From assembly GCA_026129405.1 (NCBI GenBank), contig JAHCID010000005.1, forward strand, positions 124,001-188,000: a stretch of DNA of 64,000 bases, given 5' to 3'. This document shows positions 19,270-27,547 of the stretch, piece after piece. The translations under genes were made by a program, and so were the position numbers. The notes under the pieces were generated by a model that was given only the letters and a program-made list of their open reading frames with translations, had not been told where the DNA came from and made no database searches. The stretch is from a bacterium. Its GTDB lineage: Bacteria > Desulfobacterota > Binatia > DP-6. Positions within the stretch are counted from its first letter, which is position 1. Each line of letters begins with the position of its first letter.

Positions 19270-19887
19270 ATGCCCACTGCTCCATCAGATGCCCCGAGTG
19301 GTCTCGCGCGCGCTGCCGGCGCGCTCTGGCTCCGCCTGTTCCGCTGGCGCGTCGAGGGGCGGCTGCCGCACCTGCCGCGCGCCGTCCTCATCGCCGCGCC
19401 GCACACCTCGAATTGGGACCTGCCGTTCATGCTGGCCGTCGCCTGGGTGCTCGGCGTGCGACCGGCCTGGCTCGGCAAACGCGAGCTGTTCCGCTGGCCG
19501 TTCGGCGGGCTGATGCGCTGGCTCGGCGGTATCCCGGTCGACCGTCGTGCGCCCGGCGGCATGGTGAGCCAGGCGGCGGAGCGCCTGCGGAAGGCCGATC
19601 GTCTGATGCTCGTCGTGCCGCCCTCGGGCACGCGCAGCCGCGCGGCGCACTGGAAATCGGGCTTCTACCACATCGCCCGCGCCGCCGAGGTGCCGATCCT
19701 CTGCACCTTCCTCGACTATCGCCGCCGCGTCGGCGGCATCGGGCCGGCGGTCATTCCCACCGGCGACGTCGGCGCGGACATGGCCGTGATCCGTGCGTTC
19801 TATGTCCCGATCCAGGGCCGGCGGCCGGCGCTCACGACGCCCGTGCGCCTCGCCGAGGAGGACGCTGCGAGCGCCGTGCGCGCCTGA
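19270..19887 (+). CDS. lysophospholipid acyltransferase family protein
   Basis: 205 residues with the PlsC-type acyltransferase motif HTSNWD (HX4D) near residue 45. A substrate-binding loop follows with GKRELF, and later PPSGTRSRA stands where family members have PEGTR. Such enzymes acylate lysophosphatidic acid or related lipids at the inner membrane. The Glu of PEGTR is replaced by Ser, which is seen in a subgroup of short acyltransferases. ATG 19270 is preferred to TTG 19231. Confidence 0.84.
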   Translation: MPTAPSDAPSGLARAAGALWLRLFRWRVEGRLPHLPRAVLIAAPHTSNWDLPFMLAVAWVLGVRPAWLGKRELFRWPFGGLMRWLGGIPVDRRAPGGMVSQAAERLRKADRLMLVVPPSGTRSRAAHWKSGFYHIARAAEVPILCTFLDYRRRVGGIGPAVIPTGDVGADMAVIRAFYVPIQGRRPALTTPVRLAEEDAASAVRA

Positions 19888-19893
19888 GCCCGC

Positions 19894-20196
19894 TCAGAGA
19901 ATCAGGTTCTCCGACGCCCGCACGCGGGCGAGCCGCGTCATCGCTGCGTCGACTGCCCGGTGCCGCGCGCCCGGCCCCGCGTCGCCCATGAAGCGGCGCG
20001 AGAGATGGAGCACGTGGTCGATGCCCATCCCCGACCGCACGCAGAAGGTCAGCTCGTCGCCGTTCGTCCGCACCGCCGTGACGCGGACCGACCGCCGCGT
20101 CGCCCAGCCGTTCACCACGAGGAGCCACTCCTCGCCGGACAGCCCGCCGAAGGTGCCCGTCTCCTCGTGACCCCGCATCTCCTGAACCAGCATCAT
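19894..20196 (-). CDS. hypothetical protein, 100 aa
   Basis: GAGGAGG stands just before ATGATG (20196/20193), so translation is well supported. The protein has a beta-rich first half (EEWLLVVNGWATRRSVRVTAV, then ELTFCVRSG) and a helical second half ending in LARVRASENLIL. No family recognised. It is convergent with the acyltransferase (stops 6 bp apart) and lies downstream of the P450 on the same strand. Confidence 0.58.
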   Translation of the reverse strand: MMLVQEMRGHEETGTFGGLSGEEWLLVVNGWATRRSVRVTAVRTNGDELTFCVRSGMGIDHVLHLSRRFMGDAGPGARHRAVDAAMTRLARVRASENLIL

Positions 20197-20269
20197 CGCC
20201 TCCTCTTCGCCTCAGTTCGCCGTCTCTTCGCCCAACCGGCGAACGGCGTCAAGAGGGGCGCGATGGGGA

Positions 20270-21544
20270 TCAGGCGGCGGAGACGGCACCCGGCGTAAAG
20301 CGGACCGGCATCCGCTTGATGCCGTTGATGAATCCCGAGCGCAGCTGGGCCGGCTCGCCGGTGATCTCGAGGTCGGGCAGGCGGCGGAACAGCTCGCGGA
20401 ACATGACCGCGATCTCGCGCCGTGCGAGGTGGGCGCCGAGGCAGAAGTGCGGGCCGGGGCCGCCGAAGCCGACGTGCGGGTTCGGGTCGCGACGGACGTC
20501 GAAGCGGAACGGATCGGTGAAGACCGCCTCGTCGCGGTTGGCGGAGTTGTAGAAGAGCGCGAGCTTGTCGCCCTCGCGCAGCGCATGGCCGGAGAGCTCG
20601 AGGTCGTGGGTGACGGTGCGGCGCATGAAGATCACCGGCGTCGCCCAGCGCACGATCTCCTCGACCGCCGTCGGCGCCACCGCGTCGAAGTCCGACGCCC
20701 AGAGGCGTCGCTGCTCCGGATGGTCGCGGAGGGCGACCAGGCCGTGGCTGATCGCGGTGCGCGTCGTCTCGTTGCCCGCGACGGCGAGCAGGATGAAGAA
20801 CGACGCGACCTCGTCGTCCGTGAGGCGCTCGCCGTCGAGCGCCGTGTTGACGAGCGCCGAGGTGAGGTCCTCGCCGGGGTGCTTCGTCAGGTGCTGCGCG
20901 AGCTCGCGTACGACCTCGGCCAGCACGAAGCCGGCCTGCATGAACGCCGCGATCGGGTCGGTGCCCTCGGGGATGAACTCGGGGTCGCCGCCGGAGAGGA
21001 TGATGTTCGACTGCTCGAAGACCAGCCGATGGTGCTCCGGGCGGATGCCCATCAGGTTGCAGATGACGATGAGCGGCAGCCGCGCCGCGATCTCGGCGAC
21101 GAACTCGGCCTCGCCGCGCCGGATGACGTCGTCGATCACCTGGATCGCGATGCGCTCGACGTCGTCCATCGCGCGCTGGACCATCTTCGGCGTGAAGCGC
21201 CGCGAGACGATGCCGCGCAGGCGCTGGTGGCGCGGGTCGTCCATGTTGATCATCGAGCCGTAGAACTCGTTCATCTCGGCGGGCAGGTCGGGGATCGAGG
21301 TCGCGCCGAGGCTCGAGCAGAAGTCCTCGGGGCGGCGGCTGATCTCGAGGATGTCGGCGTGGCGCGTGACGGCGTAGTAGCCGCGGCCGCGGACGATGCC
21401 CGGGATGTCCGGCTCCTCGAAGAAGGCCAGCGGACGGTCGCGGCGCAGCGTGGTGAAGGCGGTGTCGCGCTCGGCCCAGGGCCGGGCCCAGAAGTCGATG
21501 TCCGAGAGGTCGATGCGGTCGGCGTCGAGTACGGTCGGGTCCAC
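20270..21544 (-). CDS. cytochrome P450
   Basis: 424 residues from GTG 21544 (GTG 21583 also in frame). The I-helix oxygen-binding motif is AGNETTR, the K-helix ExxR is EEIVRW, and the haem-thiolate loop is FGGPGPHFCLGAHLARRE. The helix and motif order match soluble bacterial P450s of the CYP125/CYP142/CYP124 type, which often hydroxylate sterols, terpenes or fatty chains. The substrate cannot be assigned here. No ferredoxin gene is adjacent, so redox partners must come from elsewhere. Confidence 0.95.
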   Translation of the reverse strand: MDPTVLDADRIDLSDIDFWARPWAERDTAFTTLRRDRPLAFFEEPDIPGIVRGRGYYAVTRHADILEISRRPEDFCSSLGATSIPDLPAEMNEFYGSMINMDDPRHQRLRGIVSRRFTPKMVQRAMDDVERIAIQVIDDVIRRGEAEFVAEIAARLPLIVICNLMGIRPEHHRLVFEQSNIILSGGDPEFIPEGTDPIAAFMQAGFVLAEVVRELAQHLTKHPGEDLTSALVNTALDGERLTDDEVASFFILLAVAGNETTRTAISHGLVALRDHPEQRRLWASDFDAVAPTAVEEIVRWATPVIFMRRTVTHDLELSGHALREGDKLALFYNSANRDEAVFTDPFRFDVRRDPNPHVGFGGPGPHFCLGAHLARREIAVMFRELFRRLPDLEITGEPAQLRSGFINGIKRMPVRFTPGAVSAA

Positions 21545-21623
21545 GCGGCCTCGCTCCCCGTGCGGCCGGCCAGCCGGCAACACCGAAAAGATGACGCCGG
21601 TGTCGCCGAGCCTGGCCGGGGAG

Positions 21624-22445
21624 TCAAGCCGAGGGCGGCGCGGCCTTCGCCAGCGTCTCGCGGGCGCGGCGCACGAGCGCGACCATCTCGCGGCGTGCGT
21701 CGTCGGGGGTCGCGATGGGTGCGGAGAACGGCAGACGGATCGGGCGCGGGCCGCGGCCGGTCTGGGCGGACATCTCGAAGCCGTAGCGGTCGACGCCGGT
21801 CATGGTGGCGGCGGTGGTGTCGGTGGCCCGCGTGAGCGCCTGACAGAACGTCACCATCGCGTCGACGTGGTCCTCGTTCATGTGCTCGATGATCGCGATC
21901 GCGTGCGGCGCGATCGGGTCGGGCTCGCCGCCGCGCCAGTCCGCGACCTCGACCCACGACATGCGCCCGTAGCCGCCGATGTAGCGCACGCTCTCGACGT
22001 CGAGCTTCCAGAAGGCGAAGTCGGAGTAGTCGATGTAGTAGGACGCGTTCGGGTGGCGCGCGAGGTAGGCGTCACGCGCGGCGTCGCGCTCGGTGGCGTC
22101 GAGGACGCGCGCGGTGCCGAGCAGCGTCACGCGGCCCTTCGCCAGCGGGTCGCCGTCGCCGCTCTCGGCGACGAGCAGCGACGAGCGCGGGTCCGCGCGC
22201 AGGTTCTTCGTGTGCTCGGCGAGCTCGCTGATGAAGAAGACCGGGTTCGGCCCGTCCATCGCGAACGTCACCAGCGACCCGTACGGCGCACCCGCCGGCT
22301 CCTTCGCGATCGTGCACAGCGTGCCGGTCGGGATGGCGGCGGCCAGCGTGCGGGCCCGCTCGCCATGCGTGGGGGTGGGGATCTCGGTGTCGTACAGCGG
22401 CTGCTCGCCGTCACCCTGCGGGCGCAGGTGCGCGTCGTTGCTCAT
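21624..22445 (-). CDS. HugZ-like FMN-binding split-barrel protein with DUF2470 domain
   Basis: 273 residues. The N-terminal half is a pyridoxamine-phosphate-oxidase-type barrel (GTLCTIAKEPAGAPYGSLV, VFFISELAEHTKNL, ASLLV-type strand). The C-terminal half is a DUF2470 domain (HAIAIIEHMNEDHVDAMVTF). This two-domain layout is that of HugZ/HutZ haem-utilisation proteins and of several plant and bacterial relatives of unknown substrate. It may bind haem or FMN. It sits 80 bp upstream of the P450 on the same strand. A haem link between them is only a thought. Confidence 0.82.
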   Translation of the reverse strand: MSNDAHLRPQGDGEQPLYDTEIPTPTHGERARTLAAAIPTGTLCTIAKEPAGAPYGSLVTFAMDGPNPVFFISELAEHTKNLRADPRSSLLVAESGDGDPLAKGRVTLLGTARVLDATERDAARDAYLARHPNASYYIDYSDFAFWKLDVESVRYIGGYGRMSWVEVADWRGGEPDPIAPHAIAIIEHMNEDHVDAMVTFCQALTRATDTTAATMTGVDRYGFEMSAQTGRGPRPIRLPFSAPIATPDDARREMVALVRRARETLAKAAPPSA

Positions 22446-22579
22446 CGGTCGGGGTCCTCCGTCGGTGCCCTGGTGGGGCGGCTCGAGCGGACATAGCGCG
22501 AGGGGCGGGCGGAATGCGACTCGCCCGCCGCCGCGGCGTTCTGTAGATCGGGACGGAAGAACCGCGCCGCGCCGCCGCG

Positions 22580-22732
22580 TCAGGTCGTGCGCATGAGCGC
22601 CATGATCAGCACGATCAGCAGCACGAGACCGAGGCCGCCGCTCGGGTAGTAGCCCCATCCCTGGCTGTAGGGCCAGGTCGGGAGCGCGCCGACGAGGAGC
22701 AGGAGCACGACGAGGAGCAGGACCAGGTTCAT
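22580..22732 (-). CDS. DUF3309 small membrane protein
   Basis: 50 residues, preceded by AGGAGG. Two hydrophobic segments flank the signature LPTWPYSQGWGYYPSGG, which is diagnostic of DUF3309. These tiny membrane proteins are common in proteobacteria and have no known activity. Confidence 0.85.
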   Translation of the reverse strand: MNLVLLLVVLLLLVGALPTWPYSQGWGYYPSGGLGLVLLIVLIMALMRTT

Positions 22733-22788
22733 GGGACCTCCTGCTCCGTGAGCACGCCGCGTGCCGCGCTCGGTGGGGAAGTGAAAGG

Positions 22789-22813
22789 CCCTTGGTGCCG
22801 CGGACACCAAGGG
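22789..22813. repeat. 9-bp perfect inverted repeat
   Basis: CCCTTGGTG and CACCAAGGG are separated by 7 bases in the DUF3309 leader region. A hairpin here could be an operator or a weak terminator of leftward transcription from the IS region. There is no T-run, so the role is unassigned. Confidence 0.35.
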
Positions 22814-22979
22814 GTTGTCGGGGAGCTGCCCCCGCCGGCGAACCACCGCCGCTCGCAAGCGTGTTGAGGAAGCGGCCACCCGAAGCGTACGTGCGCCAGG
22901 CCGCGGCAGGCGATCATCGAGATCGTCGGGGTCGAGAGCAGCGCCGCCGGGCCGGTGTCGCCGGCTCCTCGCGCCCCGC

Positions 22980-23125
22980 CTACGCCGCCGCCGGAGGCAG
23001 TTTGGCGAGCCGCAGGAGGTGTGGGCGGTGGCGACGAGGTAGCCGTGGAGCTTGACGCGGGATGGGCCCCGGTAGCGCATCTTGCGGAAGCCGCCGACTG
23101 TCTTCCAGGCCGACCTCGTCCCCCG
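22980..23125 (-). pseudogene. C-terminal remnant of an IS5/IS1182-type DDE transposase
   Basis: Reading leftward, the frame gives SAWKTVGGFRKMRYRG, then VKLHGYLVATA. After a one-base slip it gives HLLRLAKLPPAAA and stop. The WKTVGGFRK-RYRG and NLLRLAKL pattern is the end of IS5-group transposases, after the catalytic Glu. Only about 45 codons remain, so the rest of the element has been lost. Confidence 0.6.
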
Positions 23126-23203
23126 GGCCTCGGTGCCCTGGGCGGCGTCGTCCGAGTCCCGTCTCCCCTCGTGCGGCGCCGCCCCTCCTCGATCGCGGCG
23201 GCG

Positions 23204-23416
23204 TTACACGTCTTCCGGGCGAAGCCCCGTCTTCTTGGCGACCCGGGCGAGCATCTTGGGGCCGATCTCGTCGTCGTCGTGGAACGCGAAGACGACGTCA
23301 TCCCATCCCGGACGCTCCAGCACCCGGTGCGAGCCGCCCGCGGCGCATTTCACACGCCATCCGATGCGCTGGAGCGCGGCCAAGAAGGCTGCGGGCCTTC
23401 GTGGCGCCTCAGGTGC
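23204..23416 (-). pseudogene. hicA: degenerate hicA toxin gene
   Basis: Directly after the hicB stop and in the same frame, the sequence encodes LQRIGWRVKC, GGSHRVLERPGWDDVVFAFH, then DDEIGPKMLARVAKKTGLRP and stop. This is the HicA mRNA-interferase fold with its GSH catalytic histidine. There is no ATG or GTG in frame, only TTG at 23383, which would cut off the first helix. The natural GTG overlapping the hicB stop reads VST and then meets TGA. Its frame further on (TKARSLL) fits the missing N-terminus but joins the rest only with a one-base shift. I infer an inactive toxin. Confidence 0.6.
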
Positions 23417-23629
23417 TCACGCCGCCAAGAGGCGCCGACCGAGATCGGGAATCCGCTCGCCGTGCGCGAGGCGGTCGGCGAGCACCTGAACGAGCAACGC
23501 GGCGGCAGCATCGAGCGCCTCGTCGCGCGTCGCCCCGTAGGCGAGCGTCCCCGCAACGTCCACGACGTCCGCAATCCAGCGGCCGTCGTCTTCCTGCTCG
23601 AGTTCGACGCGAGAGCCGGCACGCTCCAT
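23417..23629 (-). CDS. hicB: HicB-family antitoxin
   Basis: 70 residues from ATG 23629: VELEQEDDGRWIADVVDVAG, then YGATRDEALDAAAALLVQVL. This is the partial RNase H-like fold of HicB (EDDGRWIA and G-TRDEAL motifs). HicB neutralises the HicA RNA-cutting toxin. No C-terminal DNA-binding domain is evident; the short form is common. It precedes the hicA remnant. Retention of an intact antitoxin beside a broken toxin fits decay of a module within an IS-rich spot. Confidence 0.72.
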   Translation of the reverse strand: MERAGSRVELEQEDDGRWIADVVDVAGTLAYGATRDEALDAAAALLVQVLADRLAHGERIPDLGRRLLAA

Positions 23630-23929
23630 GCCTCAGGTCCGTACCACGGTGCCCCGCAGGACACGACCGGCGTGGTCGAGTTGGCGAAGGTGTCGACCGA
23701 AGTCTGGACCGTCGGTCTCGCCGTCTTCTGGGACAACACTGCGAAGCTGGTGACGAGCGACTGTGGTGTCCCCCTCGGTTTCGTACAGGTCAGGCCACTA
23801 ACTGCTCGCGATACGCCCTCGGGGGGATGTCCCGGATCCTGTTGAGCTGACCCGCTGAAAAAAAGCGGCGGCTCCTTTCGCCGTCCGATAAGGGACGGGG
23901 TCACCACAACCGTACGAAAGGAAGCCGCC
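23630..23929. other. gene-free stretch before the IS256 remnant
   Basis: No convincing gene. Near 23780-23850 the minus strand reads NRIRDIPPRAYREQLVA and stop, which looks like the end of another transposase but is too short to assign. At the right edge, CGGCGGCTCCTTTCG (about 23862) and CGAAAGGAAGCCGCC (about 23915) form an imperfect inverted repeat just before the IS256 start codon. It probably belongs to the left end of that element. Confidence 0.4.
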
Positions 23930-25011
23930 ATGCCGAGAAGTCGCACAGGAACGCGCGCGGGGGAAGCCTCGCGCGCCGTCGCGGTCCAGGTGCCGCTGCC
24001 GCTGCTCGCCGTCCTCGCCGATGCGAAGACGGCCTTCTTCGGGCTCTGCCTCACCGCCGGCCAGCAGGTGTTCGAGGCGATGATGGAGCACGACCGCGAG
24101 CTGCTCTGCGGGCCGAAGCACGTGCCGAACCCCGCGCGCCAGGCGTACCGCGGGGGCAGCGTGCCGAGTGAAGTCGTCCTGGGCGGGCGCCGCATCGTGC
24201 TGCCGCGTCTGCGCGCCCGCAGCGTGGCGGGAGGAGCTCACGTTGCCGAGCTTCGCCTACGCCAGCGCCGCGACCCGCTCGTGCCCACACGCTCGAGACG
24301 ATCGCCGTCGGCGTCGCGACGCGGAGAATATCGCCGCACGCTCGACCCGCTGCCCGCGGGCGTCCCGGCGCAGGCGGTGTCGAAGAGTGCCGTCTCCCGC
24401 CGCTTTGTCGCCCTCACGCGCGCTCGGGTCGCGACCTGGCTCGCCGCGCCGCTCGACGGCCTCGACATTCGCGTCGTGCTCATCGACGGCCTGCACTTCC
24501 GCGGCACGTGATCCTCTTGGCGGTGGGTCTGGACGCGCACGGGGCCAAGCACACCTTGGCCCTGCGCGAAGGCACGACGGAGAACGCCACGGTCTGCAAG
24601 GCGCTGCTGGCCGACCTCCGCGAGCGCGGGCTCGACCTCGATCGGCCCACGCTGTTCGTGATCGACGGCGGGACCGGGCTGCGTAAAGCGCTCCGCGAGT
24701 CCATGGGCGCCCTCGCCGTCGTCCAGCGCTGCCAAGTGCACAAGCTTCGCAACGTCCTTGAGCATCTGCCCGAGGCGCTCCGGCCGCGCATCCGCCGCGC
24801 CATGACCGAGGCGTACGGGCTGCCCGATGCGGCGCTGGCCAAGCGGCGGCTCACCCAGCTCGCCGACGGGCTCGAGCGCACCCACCCGGGCGCCGCCGCG
24901 TCGCTGCGCGAAGGGCTCGACGAGACGCTCACGCTTCCACGCCTCGGCGTCACCGGCGCGCTCTACCGCACGCTGAACCGTCCCGGGTTCGCTGGAGGCT
25001 GGGTTAGTTGA
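23930..25011 (+). pseudogene. IS256-family transposase, multiply frameshifted and truncated
   Basis: ATG 23930 starts a recognisable IS256/Mutator-type transposase. N-terminal parts include LPRLRARSV and then, in another frame, GEELTLPSFAYAS. After return to the first frame come YRRTLDPLPAGVPAQAVSKS and DIRVVLIDGLHF, with the first catalytic Asp. At about 24508 the frame shifts again to HVILLAVGLDAHG, then TLFVIDGGTGLRKAL with the second Asp, and QRCQVHKLRNVLEHLP. The region after LYRTLN, which would bear the catalytic Glu, is missing where the next element begins. At least three shifts and a truncation mean it is dead. Confidence 0.82.
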
Positions 25012-25025
25012 CTGCTGCGGCTCCG

Positions 25026-25387
25026 TGAGGGCGTCCCCCTCCGAGACTGGACAGGGCGTAGTGCCCGGGTTCAGAGGGAGCGACGATGGAGAAGGAGTTT
25101 CAGCGGTGGACGGCGCGCCGCAAGGTCGAGCTGCTGCTGCAGCTGATCAAGGGGGAGACGACGCTCGTCGACGCCTGCCGGCAGCACGATCTCACGCAGT
25201 CCGAGGTCGAGGGCTGGATGGCGCTGTTCCTCAAGTCCGGCGCGCGCGGGCTCAAGGCGCGGGCGGACGACGAGCAGGCGGTCCATGAGCGCGAGGTCCG
25301 CGAGCTGCGGGCGAAGGTCGGCGAGCTGGTCCTGGAGCTCGACGCGCGAAAAACGTTGGACGCCCGCACCGCCAAACCCGACAAAGC
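25026..25387 (+). repeat. left arm of 362-bp inverted duplication
   Basis: Matches 26156-26517 on the opposite strand without a difference that I can find; all frames give the same peptides in both arms. It contains the presumed IS end, the leader and the first 100 codons of orfA. Identity stops exactly after GACAAAGC at 25387 and before TGAGGG at 25026. Confidence 0.9.
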
Positions 25388-25394
25388 CTTCTGA
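25086..25394 (+). CDS. IS3-family transposase OrfA
   Basis: 102 residues: a helix-turn-helix of the HTH_28/HTH_29 kind (ARRKVELLLQLIKGETTL, ACRQHDLTQSEVEGWMALF), then a charged coiled-coil leucine-zipper tail (EREVRELRAKVGELVLELD). In IS3 elements OrfA binds the IS ends and is joined to OrfB by -1 frameshifting. A run of A's (GCGAAAAACG) lies near the 3' end at about 25346. OrfA here stops at TGA 25394, 3 bases before the OrfB frame. Confidence 0.85.
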   Translation: MEKEFQRWTARRKVELLLQLIKGETTLVDACRQHDLTQSEVEGWMALFLKSGARGLKARADDEQAVHEREVRELRAKVGELVLELDARKTLDARTAKPDKAF

Positions 25395-25396
25395 CG

Positions 25397-26155
25397 GTGC
25401 AGGGCCTCAGGCAGGACGAAGGCCACCGCGGGTCGATCACGCAGCTCTGCCGCTGGTTCGGCGTGCCGCGGTCGACCTTCTACTACCGCCCGCCCCGGCG
25501 GCGGCGCCGGCGGCGCCCGTCGTCGACCGAGAGGTGGAAGCGACGATTCGCGCCATCATCGAGGCTGAGCCGGCAGCCGGGCTGCGGATGATCACGGCCC
25601 GGGTGCGGCGCGCGGCCGCGACGCCGGTGAACCCCAAGAAGATCCACCGCATCCTGCGGCTCAATCAGTGGCAGGTCCGCCAACGCCCGCCGGGGCATCG
25701 GCCGCGGGCGCAGGGCTGGGTGTCGCGGGCCACGCGGCCAAACGAGCGCTGGGCGATCGACACGACACATCTCTTCTGCGGCCGCGACGGGTGGTGTCAC
25801 CTCACGGCGATCATCGACTGCTACGACCGCACGATCGTCGGCGGGCGGCTGTCCCGCTCGGGCATCGCCGCGGTCGCGGCGGCGGCCCTCGAGGAGGCGC
25901 TGCGCGCGCGCCGGATCGACGCCACGTCGCCGGGCCTCGTGCTGCGCAGCGACAACGGCCTCGTCTTCGGCGCCAAGGTCTTCGTCGCAGTGGCACGCCG
26001 CTACCGGCTGTCCCAGGAGTACATCACCCCGGACACCCCGCAGCAGCACGGCATGATCGAGCGTTTCTTCCTGACCTTGAAGCAGGCGTGCGTGTGGCTC
26101 CAGCGCTTCGCGAGCCGCGACCATGCCTTCCGCGTCGTCGCGGACTGGCTCGATC
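25397..26155 (+). pseudogene. IS3-family transposase OrfB, frameshifted and lacking its C-terminus
   Basis: GTG 25397 gives QLCRWFGVPRSTFYY. Within the GGCGGCGGC-rich stretch at about 25490-25510 the coding frame changes. It continues as EVEATIRAIIEAEPAAGLRM, then WAIDTTHLFCGRDGW (first Asp), LVLRSDNGLVFG (second Asp) and TPQQHGMIERFFLTLKQ (catalytic Glu). These are the rve integrase residues in normal order. After DWLDRF the frame runs into the inverted orfA copy, so the usual end (an N-R-P-H--L-Y type motif) is missing. Unlikely to be active. Confidence 0.8.
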
Positions 26156-26457
26156 GCTTTGTCGGGTTTGGCGGTGCGGGCGTCCAACGTTTTTCGCGCG
26201 TCGAGCTCCAGGACCAGCTCGCCGACCTTCGCCCGCAGCTCGCGGACCTCGCGCTCATGGACCGCCTGCTCGTCGTCCGCCCGCGCCTTGAGCCCGCGCG
26301 CGCCGGACTTGAGGAACAGCGCCATCCAGCCCTCGACCTCGGACTGCGTGAGATCGTGCTGCCGGCAGGCGTCGACGAGCGTCGTCTCCCCCTTGATCAG
26401 CTGCAGCAGCAGCTCGACCTTGCGGCGCGCCGTCCACCGCTGAAACTCCTTCTCCAT
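26156..26457 (-). pseudogene. second, inverted copy of orfA, 3' end lost
   Basis: ATG 26457 begins a protein identical to OrfA for the first 100 residues. At the junction it leaves the orfA sequence (KPDKA then IEPVRDD) and reads antisense through orfB with no stop until 25483. If translated it would make an OrfA with a foreign 220-residue tail. I count only the OrfA part. Confidence 0.75.
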
Positions 26458-26517
26458 CGTCGCTCCCTCTGAACCCGGGCACTACGCCCTGTCCAGTCTC
26501 GGAGGGGGACGCCCTCA
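26156..26517 (-). repeat. right arm of 362-bp inverted duplication
   Basis: Inverted copy of 25026-25387. Its inner boundary at 26156 falls within the orfB frame. Its outer end at 26517 is followed by GGGCGTCGC, which does not match the left flank. Confidence 0.9.
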
Positions 26518-26753
26518 GGGCGTCGCTACGTTTGGCGCCAGCGATCGAGGGGCCGCAGGCACGCTGCACGCCGAGCTGAAGGGCGGGGGGCTCGCAGGGT
26601 GTGGCTCGCGCCGACGGCGCTGGTGCGAAGTGCCTCCGCTCGCCGTCGACCTTGCGAGGCTACGCCGGCCGCTTGCTGCCTGTGTGCTGCCTGGCGTGCC
26701 TCGCGAGGTGCCGACAACACTGCCGCGTGAGGCTAACTCCCGGAATCGTCTAG

Positions 26754-26827
26754 TGCGCCCAGCATGATTCGAACATGCGACCTTCTGATTCGTAGTCAGA
26801 CGCTCTATCCAACTGAGCTATGGGCGC
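26754..26827 (-). tRNA. tRNA-Arg(ACG)
   Basis: On the minus strand: acceptor GCGCCCA pairs with TGGGCGC plus discriminator A, the D arm has GCTCAGTTGGATAGAGC, the anticodon loop CTACGAA gives ACG (inosine-modified by TadA), and the T arm has GTTCGAATC. CCA is not encoded. tRNA genes are common integration spots, and the IS cluster ends about 240 bp away; that gap holds no recognisable gene. Confidence 0.96.
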
Positions 26828-26935
26828 GCAGTAGGAAGGCGGCTGTTTACCAGCGCCCTCCAGGCCCCGCAAGGTCCGAAAACCCGCCGGCGCCCCCTCT
26901 TGGCCGCCCCGCCGGAGCCCGCTACACACCATCGC

Positions 26936-27547
26936 GTGCTGTTCGCCCGCCGCCTGTGGCCGCGGATCGCCGATGGCTCCGTCACGGTGACGTTCCGGCG
27001 CTGGAAGCGGCCGCAGGTGCGGCTCGGTGGGACGTGTCGGACGCCGATGGGGGTGCTGGCGATCGACGCGATCGATCCCGTCGATCCGGCAGGCATCACC
27101 GACCGCGAGGCGCGGCGGGCCGGGTTCGTCGATGCGGCCGCCGTGCGGCACGAGCTCGAGCGATGGGAAGACGGCACCGTCTACCGCGTTGCGTTCCGCC
27201 TCGTCGGACCCGACCCGCGGGCGGCGCTGCGACGGCAGGCGCGGCTCTCCGCCGCCGATTGGGATCGGGTGGCCGCGAGGCTGGATCGACTGGACGCGGC
27301 CTGTCGCCGCGGGCCGTGGACGCAGCATGTGCTGCGGCTCATCGCGCGGCGGCCGGGGGTGCGCGCCGCCGAGCTGGCCGAGTCGGTCGGGCGCGAGACG
27401 CTCGCCTTCAAGGCCGACATCCGCAAGCTGAAGGAGCTCGGGCTCACCGAGAGCCTCGAGATCGGGTATCGGCTCTCGCCGCGCGGGCGCGCGCTGCTGG
27501 CGCGGCTCGACGGCAGCCGCGGGACGGGACGGCGGCGCGAGGCATGA
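26936..27547 (+). CDS. ASCH/PUA-like domain protein with winged-helix C-terminus
   Basis: From GTG 26936: LFARRLWPRIADGSVTVTFR, then WKRPQV..GG and LAIDAIDPVDPAGIT. This is the strand order of ASCH/PUA-fold proteins, which bind RNA or modified nucleotides. Residues 110-200 form a helical wHTH-type region (HVLRLIARRPGVRAAELAES, FKADIRKLKELGLTESL, GYRLSPRGRALL). The two-part layout suggests a nucleic-acid-binding regulator, but no defined function is known to me. A TTG at 26900 would add 12 residues. The stop overlaps the next start (ATGA). Confidence 0.65.
   Translation: MLFARRLWPRIADGSVTVTFRRWKRPQVRLGGTCRTPMGVLAIDAIDPVDPAGITDREARRAGFVDAAAVRHELERWEDGTVYRVAFRLVGPDPRAALRRQARLSAADWDRVAARLDRLDAACRRGPWTQHVLRLIARRPGVRAAELAESVGRETLAFKADIRKLKELGLTESLEIGYRLSPRGRALLARLDGSRGTGRRREA

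Larger units (their letters stand above)
25026..26517. mobile_element. IS3-type element with its left end duplicated in inverted orientation at the right
   Basis: The 1492-bp unit begins TGAGGGCGTCCCCCTCCGAG and ends with its exact complement. The match is not just a terminal repeat: 25026-25387 and 26156-26517 are inverted copies of about 362 bp, each holding orfA. Between them lies orfB with its DDE residues but without its C-terminus. A normal IS3 element has short terminal repeats and a single orfA-orfB pair, so this one has lost its right end and gained a second left end. Flanks (CCG left, GGG right) show no target duplication. It has cut the IS256 transposase. Confidence 0.8.

Noticed and set aside
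25483..26457. 324-residue protein from the inverted orfA copy
   Set aside because: Only its first 100 residues are OrfA. The rest is antisense orfB and unlikely to be a true product.
25020..26523. Target-site duplication around the IS3-type element
   Set aside because: Flanks CCG and GGG differ, and I find no other short duplication next to the ends.
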